Positions 36,498 through 45,823 are shown, counted from the first letter of the stretch. The stretch is DNA of 64,000 nucleotides from DAITBA01 sp036824005 (GCA_036824005.1 DAITBA010000003.1:62001-126000), one strand, 5' to 3'. A program made the numbers and translations. Notes: generated from the sequence alone by a model not told the origin.

Positions 36498-37988
36498 ATG
36501 CAACTGTCAGGCAAGCACATACTGATTCTCGGCATGGGCGAAAGCGGCCTGGCGATGGCGCGCTGGCTGGCGCGCCGGGGGGCGCGGCTGCGCGTGGCCG
36601 ACAGCCGCGAAGCGCCCCCCGCCGCGGCGGAGCTGCGCCAGAGTGTGCCGCAGGCGCAAGTCGTCACTGGAGCGTTCAACAACGATCTGCTCGAGGGCAT
36701 CGAGCTTCTCGCCCTGAGTCCCGGCCTGTCGGGCGACGAGGCGGTGGTGGTCGAGGCACGACGGCACGGCATTCCGGTAACTGGAGAGATCGAGTTGTTC
36801 GCCTGCGCCCTGCGCGATCTCGGCGCCCGCGACCATGCCAGGATCATCGCCATCACCGGCACCAACGGCAAGACCACGGTCACCTCGATGGTGGGCGCCA
36901 TGGGCCGAGCTGCCGGCCTGCTCACCGCTGTGGCGGGAAACATCAGCCCCGCGGCGCTGTCGGCGCTGATGACCTGCCAGGACGCGAGCAGGCTGCCACA
37001 GCTGTGGGTGCTCGAGCTGTCCAGCTTCCAACTGGAGACTATGGAATCCCTCGACGCCGACGCGGCGACGGTGCTTAACCTGAGCGACGATCACCTGGAC
37101 CGTTATCGCGGACTCGATGACTACGCCCGGGCGAAGGCGCGCATTTTCGATGGCAAGGGGGCCCAGGTGCTCAACCGCCAAGACGCGCGCGTCGTCTCTA
37201 TGCGCCTGCCGAGGCGGTCGGTGTGGACCTTCGGCCTTGATGCGCCGACAGCCGCGGAGGACTTCGGCCTGCTCGAACATCGCGGCGAAGTGTGGCTCGC
37301 CCAGGGCGGGACGCCGCTCATGCGGGTGGCCGAGCTGCCCCTGGCGGGACTGCACAACGCCGCCAATGCGCTCGCCGCACTTGCCCTGTGCCACGCGCTG
37401 GGGCTGCCGATGCCGCCCTTGCTCGAGGCGCTGCGCCGCTTCAAGGGGCTGCCGCACCGCGTGGAAAGGATCGCCGACATCGACAGCATTGCCTTCTACG
37501 ACGACTCGAAAGGCACGAACGTCGGCGCCACCATTGCGGCGCTGGAAGGACTAGGCGGCCAATTGGCCACGCTGACCAGTCACCTCCCTCCCCCGGGGAG
37601 GGAGGCAGGGAGGGAGGGCGCATATGGGCCGGATACCGGCTATGAGAACCATCCCAAGATGGTTCTCATAGCCGGTGGCGATGGCAAGGGTCAGGACTTC
37701 GCACCCTTGAAGCCTGCCGTCACCCGGCACGCCCGCGCGCTCATTCTGATCGGCCGCGATGCGCCGGCCATCGAGCATGCCGTGGCAGGCAGCGGCGTGC
37801 CGGTACGGCGCGCCGGCGACATGCAGCAGGCCGTCGCCGAGGCTTTTGCTGCGGCGCACCCCGGCGATGCCGTGCTGCTCTCGCCGGGCTGCGCCAGCTT
37901 CGACATGTTCCGCAACTATGCCCATCGCGCCGAGGTATTCGCCGCCGCGGTCCATGGCCTTGCCCAGAGCAGAGAGCCCGTGCGATGA
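36498..37988 (+). CDS. murD: UDP-MurNAc-L-Ala-D-Glu ligase, with an in-frame insertion
   Basis: MurD adds D-glutamate to UDP-MurNAc-L-Ala. The 496-residue protein has the N-terminal ILGMGESGLAMARWL domain, the ATP loop ITGTNGKTTVTSM, NLSDDHLDRY and the C-terminal blocks YDDSKGTNVGATIAAL and LIAGGDGKGQDF. Between these last two, about 32 residues (Pro/Gly/Arg/Glu-rich) are added that other MurD proteins lack. They are encoded by two palindromes (37583-37676) and keep the frame, so the enzyme is probably still active, the extra loop lying at the surface of domain 3. The stop overlaps ftsW (ATGA). Confidence 0.93.
   Translation: MQLSGKHILILGMGESGLAMARWLARRGARLRVADSREAPPAAAELRQSVPQAQVVTGAFNNDLLEGIELLALSPGLSGDEAVVVEARRHGIPVTGEIELFACALRDLGARDHARIIAITGTNGKTTVTSMVGAMGRAAGLLTAVAGNISPAALSALMTCQDASRLPQLWVLELSSFQLETMESLDADAATVLNLSDDHLDRYRGLDDYARAKARIFDGKGAQVLNRQDARVVSMRLPRRSVWTFGLDAPTAAEDFGLLEHRGEVWLAQGGTPLMRVAELPLAGLHNAANALAALALCHALGLPMPPLLEALRRFKGLPHRVERIADIDSIAFYDDSKGTNVGATIAALEGLGGQLATLTSHLPPPGREAGREGAYGPDTGYENHPKMVLIAGGDGKGQDFAPLKPAVTRHARALILIGRDAPAIEHAVAGSGVPVRRAGDMQQAVAEAFAAAHPGDAVLLSPGCASFDMFRNYAHRAEVFAAAVHGLAQSREPVR
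37583..37676. repeat. Double palindromic insertion inside murD
   Basis: The first palindrome, 37583-37605, is CCTCCCTCCCC-C-GGGGAGGGAGG (11-1-11). The second, 37635-37676, has 19-base perfect arms (ACCGGCTATGAGAACCATC and its complement) around CCAA. The right arm of the second encodes the native MurD motif MVLIAGG, so its left arm looks like an inverted copy of native gene sequence. The total added length is a multiple of three. Confidence 0.85.
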
Positions 37989-39220
37989 AAGAAAACGGCA
38001 CCTTGTCCGGAGCGCTCGGCGGGCTGTTGAACAGACGGGCGAGGCCGTCGCGACCCAACTACGGCCATCTCTACGTCGGCGCGCAGCGCGCGCCGGCGGA
38101 ACTGGACAACGTCCTGTTGTGGTCGGTGGTCGGCCTGCTGCTCTATGGACTGGTCATGGTGTACTCGGCGTCGATCGCCACCGCCGAAGGCAGCAAGTTC
38201 AGCGGCCACCAGCAGACCTACTTTCTCGTGCGTCACGCCTTCTTTCTCGCCATCGGCGTGGTGGCAGCGGTAGTCGCCTTCCAGATTCCGCTGCGCGCCT
38301 GGCAGGAAATGGCGCCCTGGCTGTTCATTGCCGGCGTCGTGCTGCTGGTGGTCGTGCTCATTCCCCACGTGGGGCGCGAGGTCAACGGTGCGCGCCGCTG
38401 GCTGCCGCTCGGCCCGGTGAATCTGCAACCCTCGGAGCTGATGAAGCTGCTCGCGGTGCTCTACGCCGCCGACTACACGGTGCGCAAGCTGCCCGACATG
38501 GGCAGCTTCAAGCGCGGCTTTCTGCCCATGGCCATGGTCATGCTCGCCATCGGGTTCCTGCTACTGCGCGAGCCGGACTTCGGTGCCTTCGTGGTGATCG
38601 TGGCCATTGCCATGGGCATCCTGTTTCTGGGCGGCATCAATGCCCGGCTGTTCCTGATCCTGATCGTGCTGCTTGCCATCGGCTTCCTGGTGCTGATCTG
38701 GGTCTCACCCTACCGCTGGGAGCGGCTCACCAATTTCATGCGGCCGTGGGACGACCCCTTCGGCAAGGGCTATCAGTTGTCCCATGCGCTGATCGCGTTT
38801 GGCCGCGGGGAATGGTTCGGCGTCGGCCTGGGTGCGAGCGTGGAGAAGTTGTTCTACCTGCCGGAGGCGCACACGGATTTTCTCTTGGCGGTGGTCGCCG
38901 AGGAGCTTGGTTTCGCCGGCGTCATGGTCGCCATCGCGCTGTTTGTGCTGATCATCCAGCGTGCGTTCGCCATCGGCCGCCAGGCATTGTTGCTCGATCG
39001 CGCCTACCCGGCCCTGGTCGCCATGGGCATTGCCCTGTGGATCGGGTTGCAGGCGTTCATCAACATGGGCGTGAACATGGGGCTGCTGCCGACCAAGGGC
39101 CTGACCCTGCCGCTGATGAGCTTTGGCGGCTCGGGGATCGTCGTCAACTGCGTTGCCATGGCGATCCTGCTCCGGGTCGATTGGGAATCTCGGCAGCTGA
39201 TGCGGGGGCTGCCGGCATGA
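37985..39220 (+). CDS. ftsW: Septal peptidoglycan glycosyltransferase FtsW
   Basis: FtsW is the SEDS-family polymerase that works with FtsI at the septum. The 411-residue protein has a 38-residue polar start, about ten helices and the SEDS motifs GARRWLPLGPVNLQPSELMK, GKGYQLSHALIAFGRGEWFGVGLG, AHTDFLLAVVAEELG and PLMSFGGSGIVVNC. It overlaps murD and murG by ATGA at either end. Confidence 0.97.
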   Translation: MKENGTLSGALGGLLNRRARPSRPNYGHLYVGAQRAPAELDNVLLWSVVGLLLYGLVMVYSASIATAEGSKFSGHQQTYFLVRHAFFLAIGVVAAVVAFQIPLRAWQEMAPWLFIAGVVLLVVVLIPHVGREVNGARRWLPLGPVNLQPSELMKLLAVLYAADYTVRKLPDMGSFKRGFLPMAMVMLAIGFLLLREPDFGAFVVIVAIAMGILFLGGINARLFLILIVLLAIGFLVLIWVSPYRWERLTNFMRPWDDPFGKGYQLSHALIAFGRGEWFGVGLGASVEKLFYLPEAHTDFLLAVVAEELGFAGVMVAIALFVLIIQRAFAIGRQALLLDRAYPALVAMGIALWIGLQAFINMGVNMGLLPTKGLTLPLMSFGGSGIVVNCVAMAILLRVDWESRQLMRGLPA

Positions 39221-40278
39221 GCCGCACGATCCTCATCATGGCGGGTGGAACCGGCGGGCACATCTATCCCGGTCTGGCGGTCGCGGATTACCTGCGCCGG
39301 TACGGCTGGCACGTCGTCTGGCTCGGCAATCCGGATGGCATGGAAGCGAAACTGGTGCCGCCGCGCGGTTACGACATGGCCTCGGTCCGTTTCGTGGGGT
39401 TGCGCGGAAAAGGACTTTTGCGCGCGTTGCTTCTGCCGCTGAACCTGCTGCGCGGGTTCTGGCAGGCGCTGCGCGAGCTGCGTCGGTTAAGGCCGGACGT
39501 GGTGTTGGGTATGGGCGGTTACGTCACCTTTCCTGGCGGCATGATGGCGGCACTGACCGGCCGCCCGCTGGTCATCCACGAGCAGAACTCCATCGCTGGA
39601 CTGGCTAACAAAGTGCTGGCGGGCGTTGCCGATCGTATCGCCAGCGGCTTTCCCGCGACGCTTGCCAATGCCGTTTGGACCGGTAACCCCGTGCGCGAAG
39701 AAATTGCGGTCATCGCGCCGCCGGCGAGCCGTTACGCCGGGCGCAACGGGCGACTTAACCTGCTTGTCGTCGGGGGCAGTCTCGGCGCGCAGGTGCTGAA
39801 CAACACGGTGCCTCAGGCCCTGGCACTGCTGCCGGAGGACGAACGACCCCGCGTGGCGCACCAGTCGGGAGCGCGGCAGCTCGATGCCTTGCGCCGGGCC
39901 TACGCGGCCGCCGGCGTCTCCGGCGAACTGGTGCCATTCATCGAAGACATGGCGCGGCGCTATGCCGAAGCAGATCTGGTGATCTGCCGCGCCGGCGCTC
40001 TGACCGTGGCGGAGCTGGCGGCGGCCGGGGTGGCCAGCGTGCTGGTGCCGTTTCCCCATGCGGTGGACGATCACCAGACCGCCAACGCACGTTTCCTCGC
40101 CGAGGCAGGGGCCGCCATCCTCCTGCCACAAAGGGATCTGTCACCGGAACGGCTGGCGCAAGTGCTGCGCGAACTGACGCGTGAGCGTCTGCGGGCGATG
40201 GCCGAGAAGGCGCGCAACTTGGCCAAGCCGGAGGCGACGCGCGATGTGGCGGAACTGTGCATGGCGGTGGCGAGATGA
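39217..40278 (+). CDS. murG: Lipid II synthase (GlcNAc transferase)
   Basis: MurG adds GlcNAc to lipid I on the inner face of the membrane. The 353-residue GT-B enzyme has the loop MAGGTGGHIYPGLAVA, GMGGYVTFPGG, HEQNSIAGLANK, VVGGSLGAQVLN and the UDP-binding RAGALTVAELAAAGVASVLVPFP. The ATG overlaps the ftsW stop. Inverted-repeat copy 3 begins 6 bases after its stop and precedes murC. Confidence 0.97.
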   Translation: MSRTILIMAGGTGGHIYPGLAVADYLRRYGWHVVWLGNPDGMEAKLVPPRGYDMASVRFVGLRGKGLLRALLLPLNLLRGFWQALRELRRLRPDVVLGMGGYVTFPGGMMAALTGRPLVIHEQNSIAGLANKVLAGVADRIASGFPATLANAVWTGNPVREEIAVIAPPASRYAGRNGRLNLLVVGGSLGAQVLNNTVPQALALLPEDERPRVAHQSGARQLDALRRAYAAAGVSGELVPFIEDMARRYAEADLVICRAGALTVAELAAAGVASVLVPFPHAVDDHQTANARFLAEAGAAILLPQRDLSPERLAQVLRELTRERLRAMAEKARNLAKPEATRDVAELCMAVAR

Positions 40279-40283
40279 AATCG

Positions 40284-40363
40284 ACCACAAAGGACACCAA
40301 GAACACCAAGAAATCCGCTTCTTGGTTTCCTGGTCTCTTGGTGTTCTTGGTGTGCTTGGTGGT
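40284..40363. repeat. Inverted-repeat element copy 3 (type B arms, no gene)
   Basis: The left arm ACCACAAAGGACACCAAG continues with AACACCAAGAAA; the right arm mirrors it and ends GTGCTTGGTGGT. The unit is 9 bases (AAGGACACC). It occupies nearly the whole murG-murC joint, and the murC ATG lies 8 bases after it. Confidence 0.9.
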
Positions 40364-40370
40364 GTGAAAC

Positions 40371-41765
40371 ATGAAACACAAGGTCAAACACATACACTTC
40401 GTCGGCATCGGCGGCTCGGGCATGAGCGGAATCGCCGAGGTCCTGCTCAACCTCGGCTACGTGGTGAGCGGCTCCGACCTTGCCGATAACGCTGCCACGC
40501 GCCGGCTGGCAGCGCTCGGGGCACGGGTGCTGACTGGTCACGATACCGGTCACATCGTCGGCGCCGATGCCGTCGTTGTGTCCACCGCAGTCAAGGGCGA
40601 CAATCCCGAAGTCATAGCGGCGCGGGCGCGCCAGATCCCCGTCGTGCCGCGGGCGCTCATGCTGGCCGAGCTGATGCGCCTGAAGCAGGGCATCGCGGTT
40701 GCCGGTACCCACGGCAAGACGACCACCACCAGCCTCATCGCCAGCATTCTTGCCGAAGGCGGCCTTGATCCGACTTTCGTCATCGGCGGGCGCCTGAATT
40801 CCGCGGGCACCCACGCCCGGCTCGGCACTGGTGAGTTCCTGGTTGCCGAAGCGGACGAATCCGACGCTTCCTTTCTTCTCCTGCAGCCGGTGATCGCGGT
40901 GGTCACAAACGTCGACGCCGACCACATGGAGACCTATGGTCACGACTTCGCGCGCCTCAAGCAGGCGTTCGTCGAGTTCCTGCAGCATCTGCCCTTTTAT
41001 GGGTCGGCGGTGCTGTGCACCGACGATGCCAACGTACGCGAGATCATGCCCTTCGTCTCCAAGCCAGTCGTTCGCTACGGTCTGGATGCGGCGGCGCACG
41101 TGCGGGCGGAGAACGTGGTAGCGGCCGGCGGGCGCATGAAGTTCGATCTGGTGCGCGCCAACGGCACCACCAGTCGATTGCCGGTGGAGCTTAACCTGGC
41201 CGGCTTGCACAATGTTCAGAACGCGCTTGCCGCCATCGCCGTGGCGAGCGAGGTGGGCGTCCAGGACGCTTCCATCGTCAAGGCGCTGGCGGAGTTCAAG
41301 GGCGTCGGCCGCCGCTTCCAGCGCTACGGTGACATCAACCTTCCCGGCGGCGGCACGGCGACCTTGATCGACGACTACGGCCATCACCCGGCGGAGATGG
41401 CCGCCACCATCGCTGCAGTGCGCGGCGCTTTTCCCGGCCGGCGACTACTGCTGGCATTTCAGCCCCACCGCTACACGCGTACCCGCGACTGTTTCGAGGA
41501 CTTCGTTCGCGTGCTGTCCACCGCCGATGCGCTGTTGCTGGCCGAGGTCTATGCCGCGGGCGAGGCGCCGATCGTCGCCGCCGACGGCCGTTCGCTGGCC
41601 CGTGCGTTGCGCGTTTCCGGCCGCGTCGAGCCGGTGTTCGTCGAGGACATCGCCGCCATGCCGCAGCAGATCCTGGATCAAGCGCAGGATGGCGACGTCA
41701 TTGTCACCATGGGTGCCGGCTCGGTCGGCGGCGTGCCGGCGAAGCTGGTGAGGAGCGAGGAGTGA
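40371..41765 (+). CDS. murC: UDP-MurNAc-L-alanine ligase
   Basis: MurC joins L-alanine to UDP-MurNAc, the first amino acid of the stem peptide. The 464-residue ligase has HFVGIGGSGMSGIAEVL, the ATP loop AGTHGKTTTTSLIA, EADESDASFL and the C-terminal IDDYGHHPAEMAATI with FQPHRYTRT. The ATG is preceded by GGTGGTG from the end of the inverted repeat rather than a typical Shine-Dalgarno. murB follows after 3 bases. Confidence 0.97.
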   Translation: MKHKVKHIHFVGIGGSGMSGIAEVLLNLGYVVSGSDLADNAATRRLAALGARVLTGHDTGHIVGADAVVVSTAVKGDNPEVIAARARQIPVVPRALMLAELMRLKQGIAVAGTHGKTTTTSLIASILAEGGLDPTFVIGGRLNSAGTHARLGTGEFLVAEADESDASFLLLQPVIAVVTNVDADHMETYGHDFARLKQAFVEFLQHLPFYGSAVLCTDDANVREIMPFVSKPVVRYGLDAAAHVRAENVVAAGGRMKFDLVRANGTTSRLPVELNLAGLHNVQNALAAIAVASEVGVQDASIVKALAEFKGVGRRFQRYGDINLPGGGTATLIDDYGHHPAEMAATIAAVRGAFPGRRLLLAFQPHRYTRTRDCFEDFVRVLSTADALLLAEVYAAGEAPIVAADGRSLARALRVSGRVEPVFVEDIAAMPQQILDQAQDGDVIVTMGAGSVGGVPAKLVRSEE

Positions 41766-41768
41766 GCA

Positions 41769-42755
41769 GTGAGCCGGACCGATGCGGCACGCAAGGATGA
41801 AGCGGCGGTGATGGCGTCCGGTATATCCCATGATCCACGCATCGCGGGTCTGCGTGGCGAGTTGCGGCTCGATGAGCCGATGGCAGGGCACGTCACCTGG
41901 CGTGCCGGCGGCGCCGCAGCGCGGGCGTTCTTTCCGGCCGACCTCGATGATCTGATTCTGTTTCTGCGCCACTTGCGCAGCGATGAGCCGCTGCTCTTCG
42001 TCGGGCTGGGCAGCAACCTGCTGGTGCGCGACGGCGGATTCGATGGCACGGTGGTGTTCACCCACGGCGCGCTCAAGGCATTGCGCCTGGAAACCGAACC
42101 CTCACCGCCGGGGCCGGACGCCCCGCTCATCTACGCCGAGGCAGGCGTCGCATGTCCGAAGGTGGCGCGCTTTGCCGCCAACAACGGCCTCGCGGGGGCC
42201 GAATTCCTTGCCGGCATTCCCGGAACGGTCGGCGGAGCGATGACCATGAACGCCGGCTGCTACGGCGGCGAGACCTGGAATGCCGTTGCTGAGGCCGTCA
42301 CGGTGGACCGGCGCGGCGAATTGCGGCACCGACTCCGCGACGACTTCGAGGTCGGCTATCGCCGCGTTGGTCTGCGTGCAGCCACGGACGAGTGGTTCGT
42401 CGCCGCACGGCTGGCATTCGCGCCGGGCGACGGCGAGCTGGCGCGCCGGCGCATCAAGGAACTGCTGGAGAAGCGCATCGCCAGCCAGCCGCTGCAGCTG
42501 CCCAACGCCGGCTCGGTGTTCCGCAATCCGGAGGGAGATCATGCCGCGCGGCTGATCGAAGCGTCTGGATTGAAGGGCTTGAGCGTCGGCGGTGCGCGGG
42601 TGTCCGAGAAACATGCCAACTTCATCGTCAATCCGGGCGGCGTCGGGTGCGCCGCTGACATCGAGTCGCTGATCGAACAGGTCCATGCCACGGTGCTGGA
42701 GAAACAGGGCGTGGATCTGGTGCGCGAGGTACGCATCGTCGGAGAGAAGCCATGA
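41769..42755 (+). CDS. murB: UDP-N-acetylenolpyruvoylglucosamine reductase
   Basis: MurB reduces UDP-GlcNAc-enolpyruvate to UDP-MurNAc with FAD and NADPH. The 328-residue protein has the FAD-binding FVGLGSNLLVRDGGFDG, AGIPGTVGGAMTMNAGCYGGE, the catalytic Ser in PNAGSVFRNP, and ISEKHANFIVN-like AxVSEKHANFIVN. The start is GTG at 41769; an ATG at 41811 (MASGIS) is an alternative. The stop overlaps the next small frame (ATGA). Confidence 0.96.
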   Translation: MSRTDAARKDEAAVMASGISHDPRIAGLRGELRLDEPMAGHVTWRAGGAAARAFFPADLDDLILFLRHLRSDEPLLFVGLGSNLLVRDGGFDGTVVFTHGALKALRLETEPSPPGPDAPLIYAEAGVACPKVARFAANNGLAGAEFLAGIPGTVGGAMTMNAGCYGGETWNAVAEAVTVDRRGELRHRLRDDFEVGYRRVGLRAATDEWFVAARLAFAPGDGELARRRIKELLEKRIASQPLQLPNAGSVFRNPEGDHAARLIEASGLKGLSVGGARVSEKHANFIVNPGGVGCAADIESLIEQVHATVLEKQGVDLVREVRIVGEKP

Positions 42756-42862
42756 TCCGTAACGCGTTTGAAGCCGTGCGCAAAGTCCGGCGCAGGCCGA
42801 ATCCGCATCCGCGGGATCGCGCCGCGCATTTCCGCGCAAGCACCGCAGGAGGACTTCGGTGA
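42752..42862 (+). CDS. 36-residue micro-ORF tiled between murB and ddlB
   Basis: The frame starts with the ATG overlapping the murB stop (ATGA) and ends with a TGA overlapping the ddlB GTG (GTGA). It has its own Shine-Dalgarno (GGAGAG, about 6 bases before the ATG) and contains the AGGAGG of ddlB. The predicted peptide is very basic (AVRKVRRRPNPHPRDRAAH). The exact tiling suggests that ribosomes pass from murB through it into ddlB, so its role may be only coupling. I know no homologue. Confidence 0.5.
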   Translation: MIRNAFEAVRKVRRRPNPHPRDRAAHFRASTAGGLR

Positions 42863-43776
42863 GCGTGAAGGAACTCGGCAAGGTCGCCGTGCTCATGGGC
42901 GGAACGTCGGCTGAGCGGGAGATCTCGCTCCTAAGCGGCAACGCAGTCCTGGCGGCGCTGCGGCGTCGCGGCGTCGATGCGCATGCGTTCGACCCGCGGG
43001 ACCGCTCGGTGTGCGAGCTGAAGGACGGCAACTTCGACCGTGCGTTCATCGCCCTGCACGGCCGCGGCGGCGAGGACGGCACGATCCAGGGCGCGCTCGA
43101 AACGCTGGGTATCGCCTACACCGGCAGCGGCGTCATGGCCTCGGCGCTGGCGATGGACAAGTGGCGCACGAAGATGATCTGGCAGGCGGCTGGCCTGCCG
43201 ACACCGCGCTGCAGCGTGCTGACAAAGGATACCGATTGGGACGCCGTGGTGCGTGAGTTGGGTCTGCCCATCTTCGTCAAACCGGTGCACGAGGGATCGA
43301 GCGTAGGCGCCACGAAAGTGACCGAGGCGGCGCAGCTGCGCCCGGCTTGGGAACTCGCGGCGCACTATGACAGCTTGGTGCTCGCCGAAGAATTCATCGC
43401 GGGCGCGGAGCTGACCTGCGGATTCATAGGCGAGGAAGCCCTGCCGCTGGTCCGCATCGCCGCACCTGGCGGCAACTACGACTATCAGAACAAATACTTC
43501 TCCGACGAGACCCAGTACTTCTGCCCGAGCGGGCTGCCGGCGGCGACCGAGCACCTGCTCCAGGACGTAGTCATGCGCTCGGCGCGACTGCTCGGCTGCC
43601 GCGGCTGGGGCCGCGCCGACCTGATGCTCGGCGCCGGCGACCGTCCCTATCTGCTGGAGATCAACACGTCTCCCGGCATGACCGGCCATTCGCTGGTGCC
43701 GATGGCGGCGCGCGCCGCCGGTATCGGGTTCGAGGACCTCGTACTGCGTATCCTGGCACTGGCGCGTCTCGGATGA
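42859..43776 (+). CDS. ddlB: D-alanine--D-alanine ligase
   Basis: DdlB makes the D-Ala-D-Ala dipeptide used by MurF. The 305-residue ATP-grasp enzyme has VLMGGTSAEREISLLSG, HGRGGEDGTIQGALE, KPVHEGSSVG, and the metal site LEINTSPGMTGHSLVP. Start is GTG with AGGAGG 6 bases upstream. The stop overlaps ftsQ (ATGA). Confidence 0.97.
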   Translation: MSVKELGKVAVLMGGTSAEREISLLSGNAVLAALRRRGVDAHAFDPRDRSVCELKDGNFDRAFIALHGRGGEDGTIQGALETLGIAYTGSGVMASALAMDKWRTKMIWQAAGLPTPRCSVLTKDTDWDAVVRELGLPIFVKPVHEGSSVGATKVTEAAQLRPAWELAAHYDSLVLAEEFIAGAELTCGFIGEEALPLVRIAAPGGNYDYQNKYFSDETQYFCPSGLPAATEHLLQDVVMRSARLLGCRGWGRADLMLGAGDRPYLLEINTSPGMTGHSLVPMAARAAGIGFEDLVLRILALARLG

Positions 43777-44594
43777 ATGCTGGACGGGATGAGATTGTCA
43801 TGGCCGGTGGGGCGCGCAGGAGGACCAAGGAGCAGGCGGGGGGCTTTTGGGACAGACCGAAGATGATGAATTTGGTTGCCGATCTGCTGCTGTTTCTCGC
43901 GACGCTTGCCTTCGGCTACATCGCCGTGGCCGTGGTGCTGCGGCTGCCACTCTTTCCGGTGCGCGAGGTGATCGTCGTCAGCCCGCTGGTTCAGGTGACA
44001 TCGGCGCAGATCGAGTACGCGGCGCGCAGCTCGTTCTCGGGCAACTTCTTCACTGTCAATCTCGATGGCGTGCGCACCAATTTCGAGAAGCTGCCTTGGG
44101 TACGCCGTGCTCATATCCGACGCCTCTGGCCGGACGGGATCGCGCTCGAGATCGAGGAGCACACAGCAGTGGCGTTTTGGAAGCAGGGCGATGCCGGCGA
44201 GACGCGGCTCGTCAATCCTCTGGGCGAGGTCTTTGCTGCTGCCAGCAATGCCGCCCTGCCGGTGTTCAGCGGCCCGCAAGGCAGCGCGCCGGAAGTGCTA
44301 GCGCGCTACGGCGAGTTTGCCGACGCCCTGGCCCCGGTCGGGCACAAACTGCAGGCCGTGACGCTCAGCCCGCGGCTCGCCTGGCAGCTGCGCCTGGACA
44401 ACGGCACCGTGCTCGAACTCGGCCGCGACCAGCCCAAGGCACCGGTTGCGGAAAGGCTTGCGCGTTTCGTCGCCGTCCTGCACCAGGCGGAGGAGCGTCT
44501 ACGCGCCCCGGTCGTCATGGCCGACCTGCGATATCCCAACGGTCTCGCGGTCCGCACTGGCCGCGCAACCCGGACAGACAGCAAAGGAAAGTGA
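43773..44594 (+). CDS. ftsQ: Cell division protein FtsQ
   Basis: The 273-residue bitopic protein has a basic cytoplasmic start of about 32 residues, one membrane helix (about 33-54), a POTRA domain (LFPVREVIVVSPLVQVTSAQIEYAARSS; written here in part) and the FtsQ beta domain with LPWVRRAHIRRLWPDGIALEI. It links FtsL and FtsB to the divisome. It overlaps ddlB at its start, and its stop shares a base with ftsA (TGATG). Confidence 0.95.
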   Translation: MNAGRDEIVMAGGARRRTKEQAGGFWDRPKMMNLVADLLLFLATLAFGYIAVAVVLRLPLFPVREVIVVSPLVQVTSAQIEYAARSSFSGNFFTVNLDGVRTNFEKLPWVRRAHIRRLWPDGIALEIEEHTAVAFWKQGDAGETRLVNPLGEVFAAASNAALPVFSGPQGSAPEVLARYGEFADALAPVGHKLQAVTLSPRLAWQLRLDNGTVLELGRDQPKAPVAERLARFVAVLHQAEERLRAPVVMADLRYPNGLAVRTGRATRTDSKGK

Positions 44595-45823
44595 TGAGCA
44601 AGGAGAGCAAGGATCTCATCGTTGGACTGGACATCGGCACCTCGAAAATCGTCGCCGTCGTCGCCGACCTGACCCCAGAAGGCAGGCTGGAGATTCTTGG
44701 CATTGGCAGCCAAGAATCGCGCGGGCTAAAGAAAGGTGTCGTGGTCAATATCGAGGCCACGGTAAGCACAATTTCCCGCGTCATCCAGGAAGTGGAGCTG
44801 ATGGCCGATTGCAAGGTGAAGGACGTCTACACCGGCATCGCGGGCAGCCACATCCGCAGTTTCAACTCAAACGGCATGGTGGCGATCAAGGATAAGGAGG
44901 TGTCGCCTCTGGACGTCGAGCGGGTCGTCGAAACGGCGCGCGCCATGCCGATTCCAAACGACCAGCAGATCCTGCACATCCTGACCCAGGAGTTCATCAT
45001 CGACGGGCAAGACGGCGTGCGCGAGCCGATCGGCATGAGCGGCGTGCGCCTCGAAGTGAAGGTGCACATCGTCACGGGCGCCGTCTCGGCGGCGCAGAAC
45101 ATCGTCAAGTGCGTGCGTCGCTGCGGTCTGGAGGTGCTCGATCTGGTGCTGCAACCCCTGGCGTCGAGCTATGCCGTGCTCAGCGATGACGAGAAAGATC
45201 TGGGTGTGTGTCTTGTAGACGTGGGCGGCGGCACCACCGACATCGCGGTGTTCACCCAGGGCGCAATCCGCCACACGGCTGTCATCCCCATCGCCGGCGA
45301 CCAGATCACCAACGACATCGCCATGGCGTTGCGCACACCGACCCAGGACGCCGAGGAGATCAAGATCCGGCACGGCGTGGCGCTGCAGCAGCTGGCCGAT
45401 CCGGAGGAGCTGGTGGACGTTCCCGGCATCGGTGAGCGCGGGCCGCGCAAGCTGTCGCGCCAAGCCCTCGCCGATGTCATCGAGCCGCGCGTGTCCGAAC
45501 TGTTCGAACTGGTGCAGGCTGAGCTGCGCCGCAGCGGCTACGAAGAGCTGTTGTCGTCGGGCATCGTGCTCACCGGCGGTTCGGCTGTGATGCAGGGCAT
45601 GGTGGAACTGGGGGAGGAGGTCTTCCACTTGCCGGTACGCGTCGGCACGCCCCGCTACGAGGGCAGCCTTGCGGACGTGGTGCAGCATCCGAAGTACGCC
45701 ACCGTCATGGGCCTGCTACTGGAAGGCATGACGCAGAAGAAGCGCGGCATCGTGGCGCGCGAGACGCGCACGGTCAAGGACGTGCTGATGCGGATGAAGT
45801 CGTGGTTCGAGAAAAATTTTTAG
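44594..45823 (+). CDS. ftsA: Cell division protein FtsA
   Basis: FtsA is the actin-like protein that tethers FtsZ to the membrane. The 409-residue protein has the phosphate loops VGLDIGTSKI and LVDVGGGTTDIAVF, the 1C domain, and a C-terminal amphipathic helix (DVLMRMKSWFEKNF) that inserts in the membrane. A 99-base gap with a small TTGT/ACAA stem precedes ftsZ. Confidence 0.97.
   Translation: MSKESKDLIVGLDIGTSKIVAVVADLTPEGRLEILGIGSQESRGLKKGVVVNIEATVSTISRVIQEVELMADCKVKDVYTGIAGSHIRSFNSNGMVAIKDKEVSPLDVERVVETARAMPIPNDQQILHILTQEFIIDGQDGVREPIGMSGVRLEVKVHIVTGAVSAAQNIVKCVRRCGLEVLDLVLQPLASSYAVLSDDEKDLGVCLVDVGGGTTDIAVFTQGAIRHTAVIPIAGDQITNDIAMALRTPTQDAEEIKIRHGVALQQLADPEELVDVPGIGERGPRKLSRQALADVIEPRVSELFELVQAELRRSGYEELLSSGIVLTGGSAVMQGMVELGEEVFHLPVRVGTPRYEGSLADVVQHPKYATVMGLLLEGMTQKKRGIVARETRTVKDVLMRMKSWFEKNF

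Noticed and set aside
37759..39216. Apparent 839-codon frame reading from murD through ftsW into murG
   Set aside because: Only the murG part (from 39217) has homology; the rest is an out-of-frame reading of murD and ftsW.
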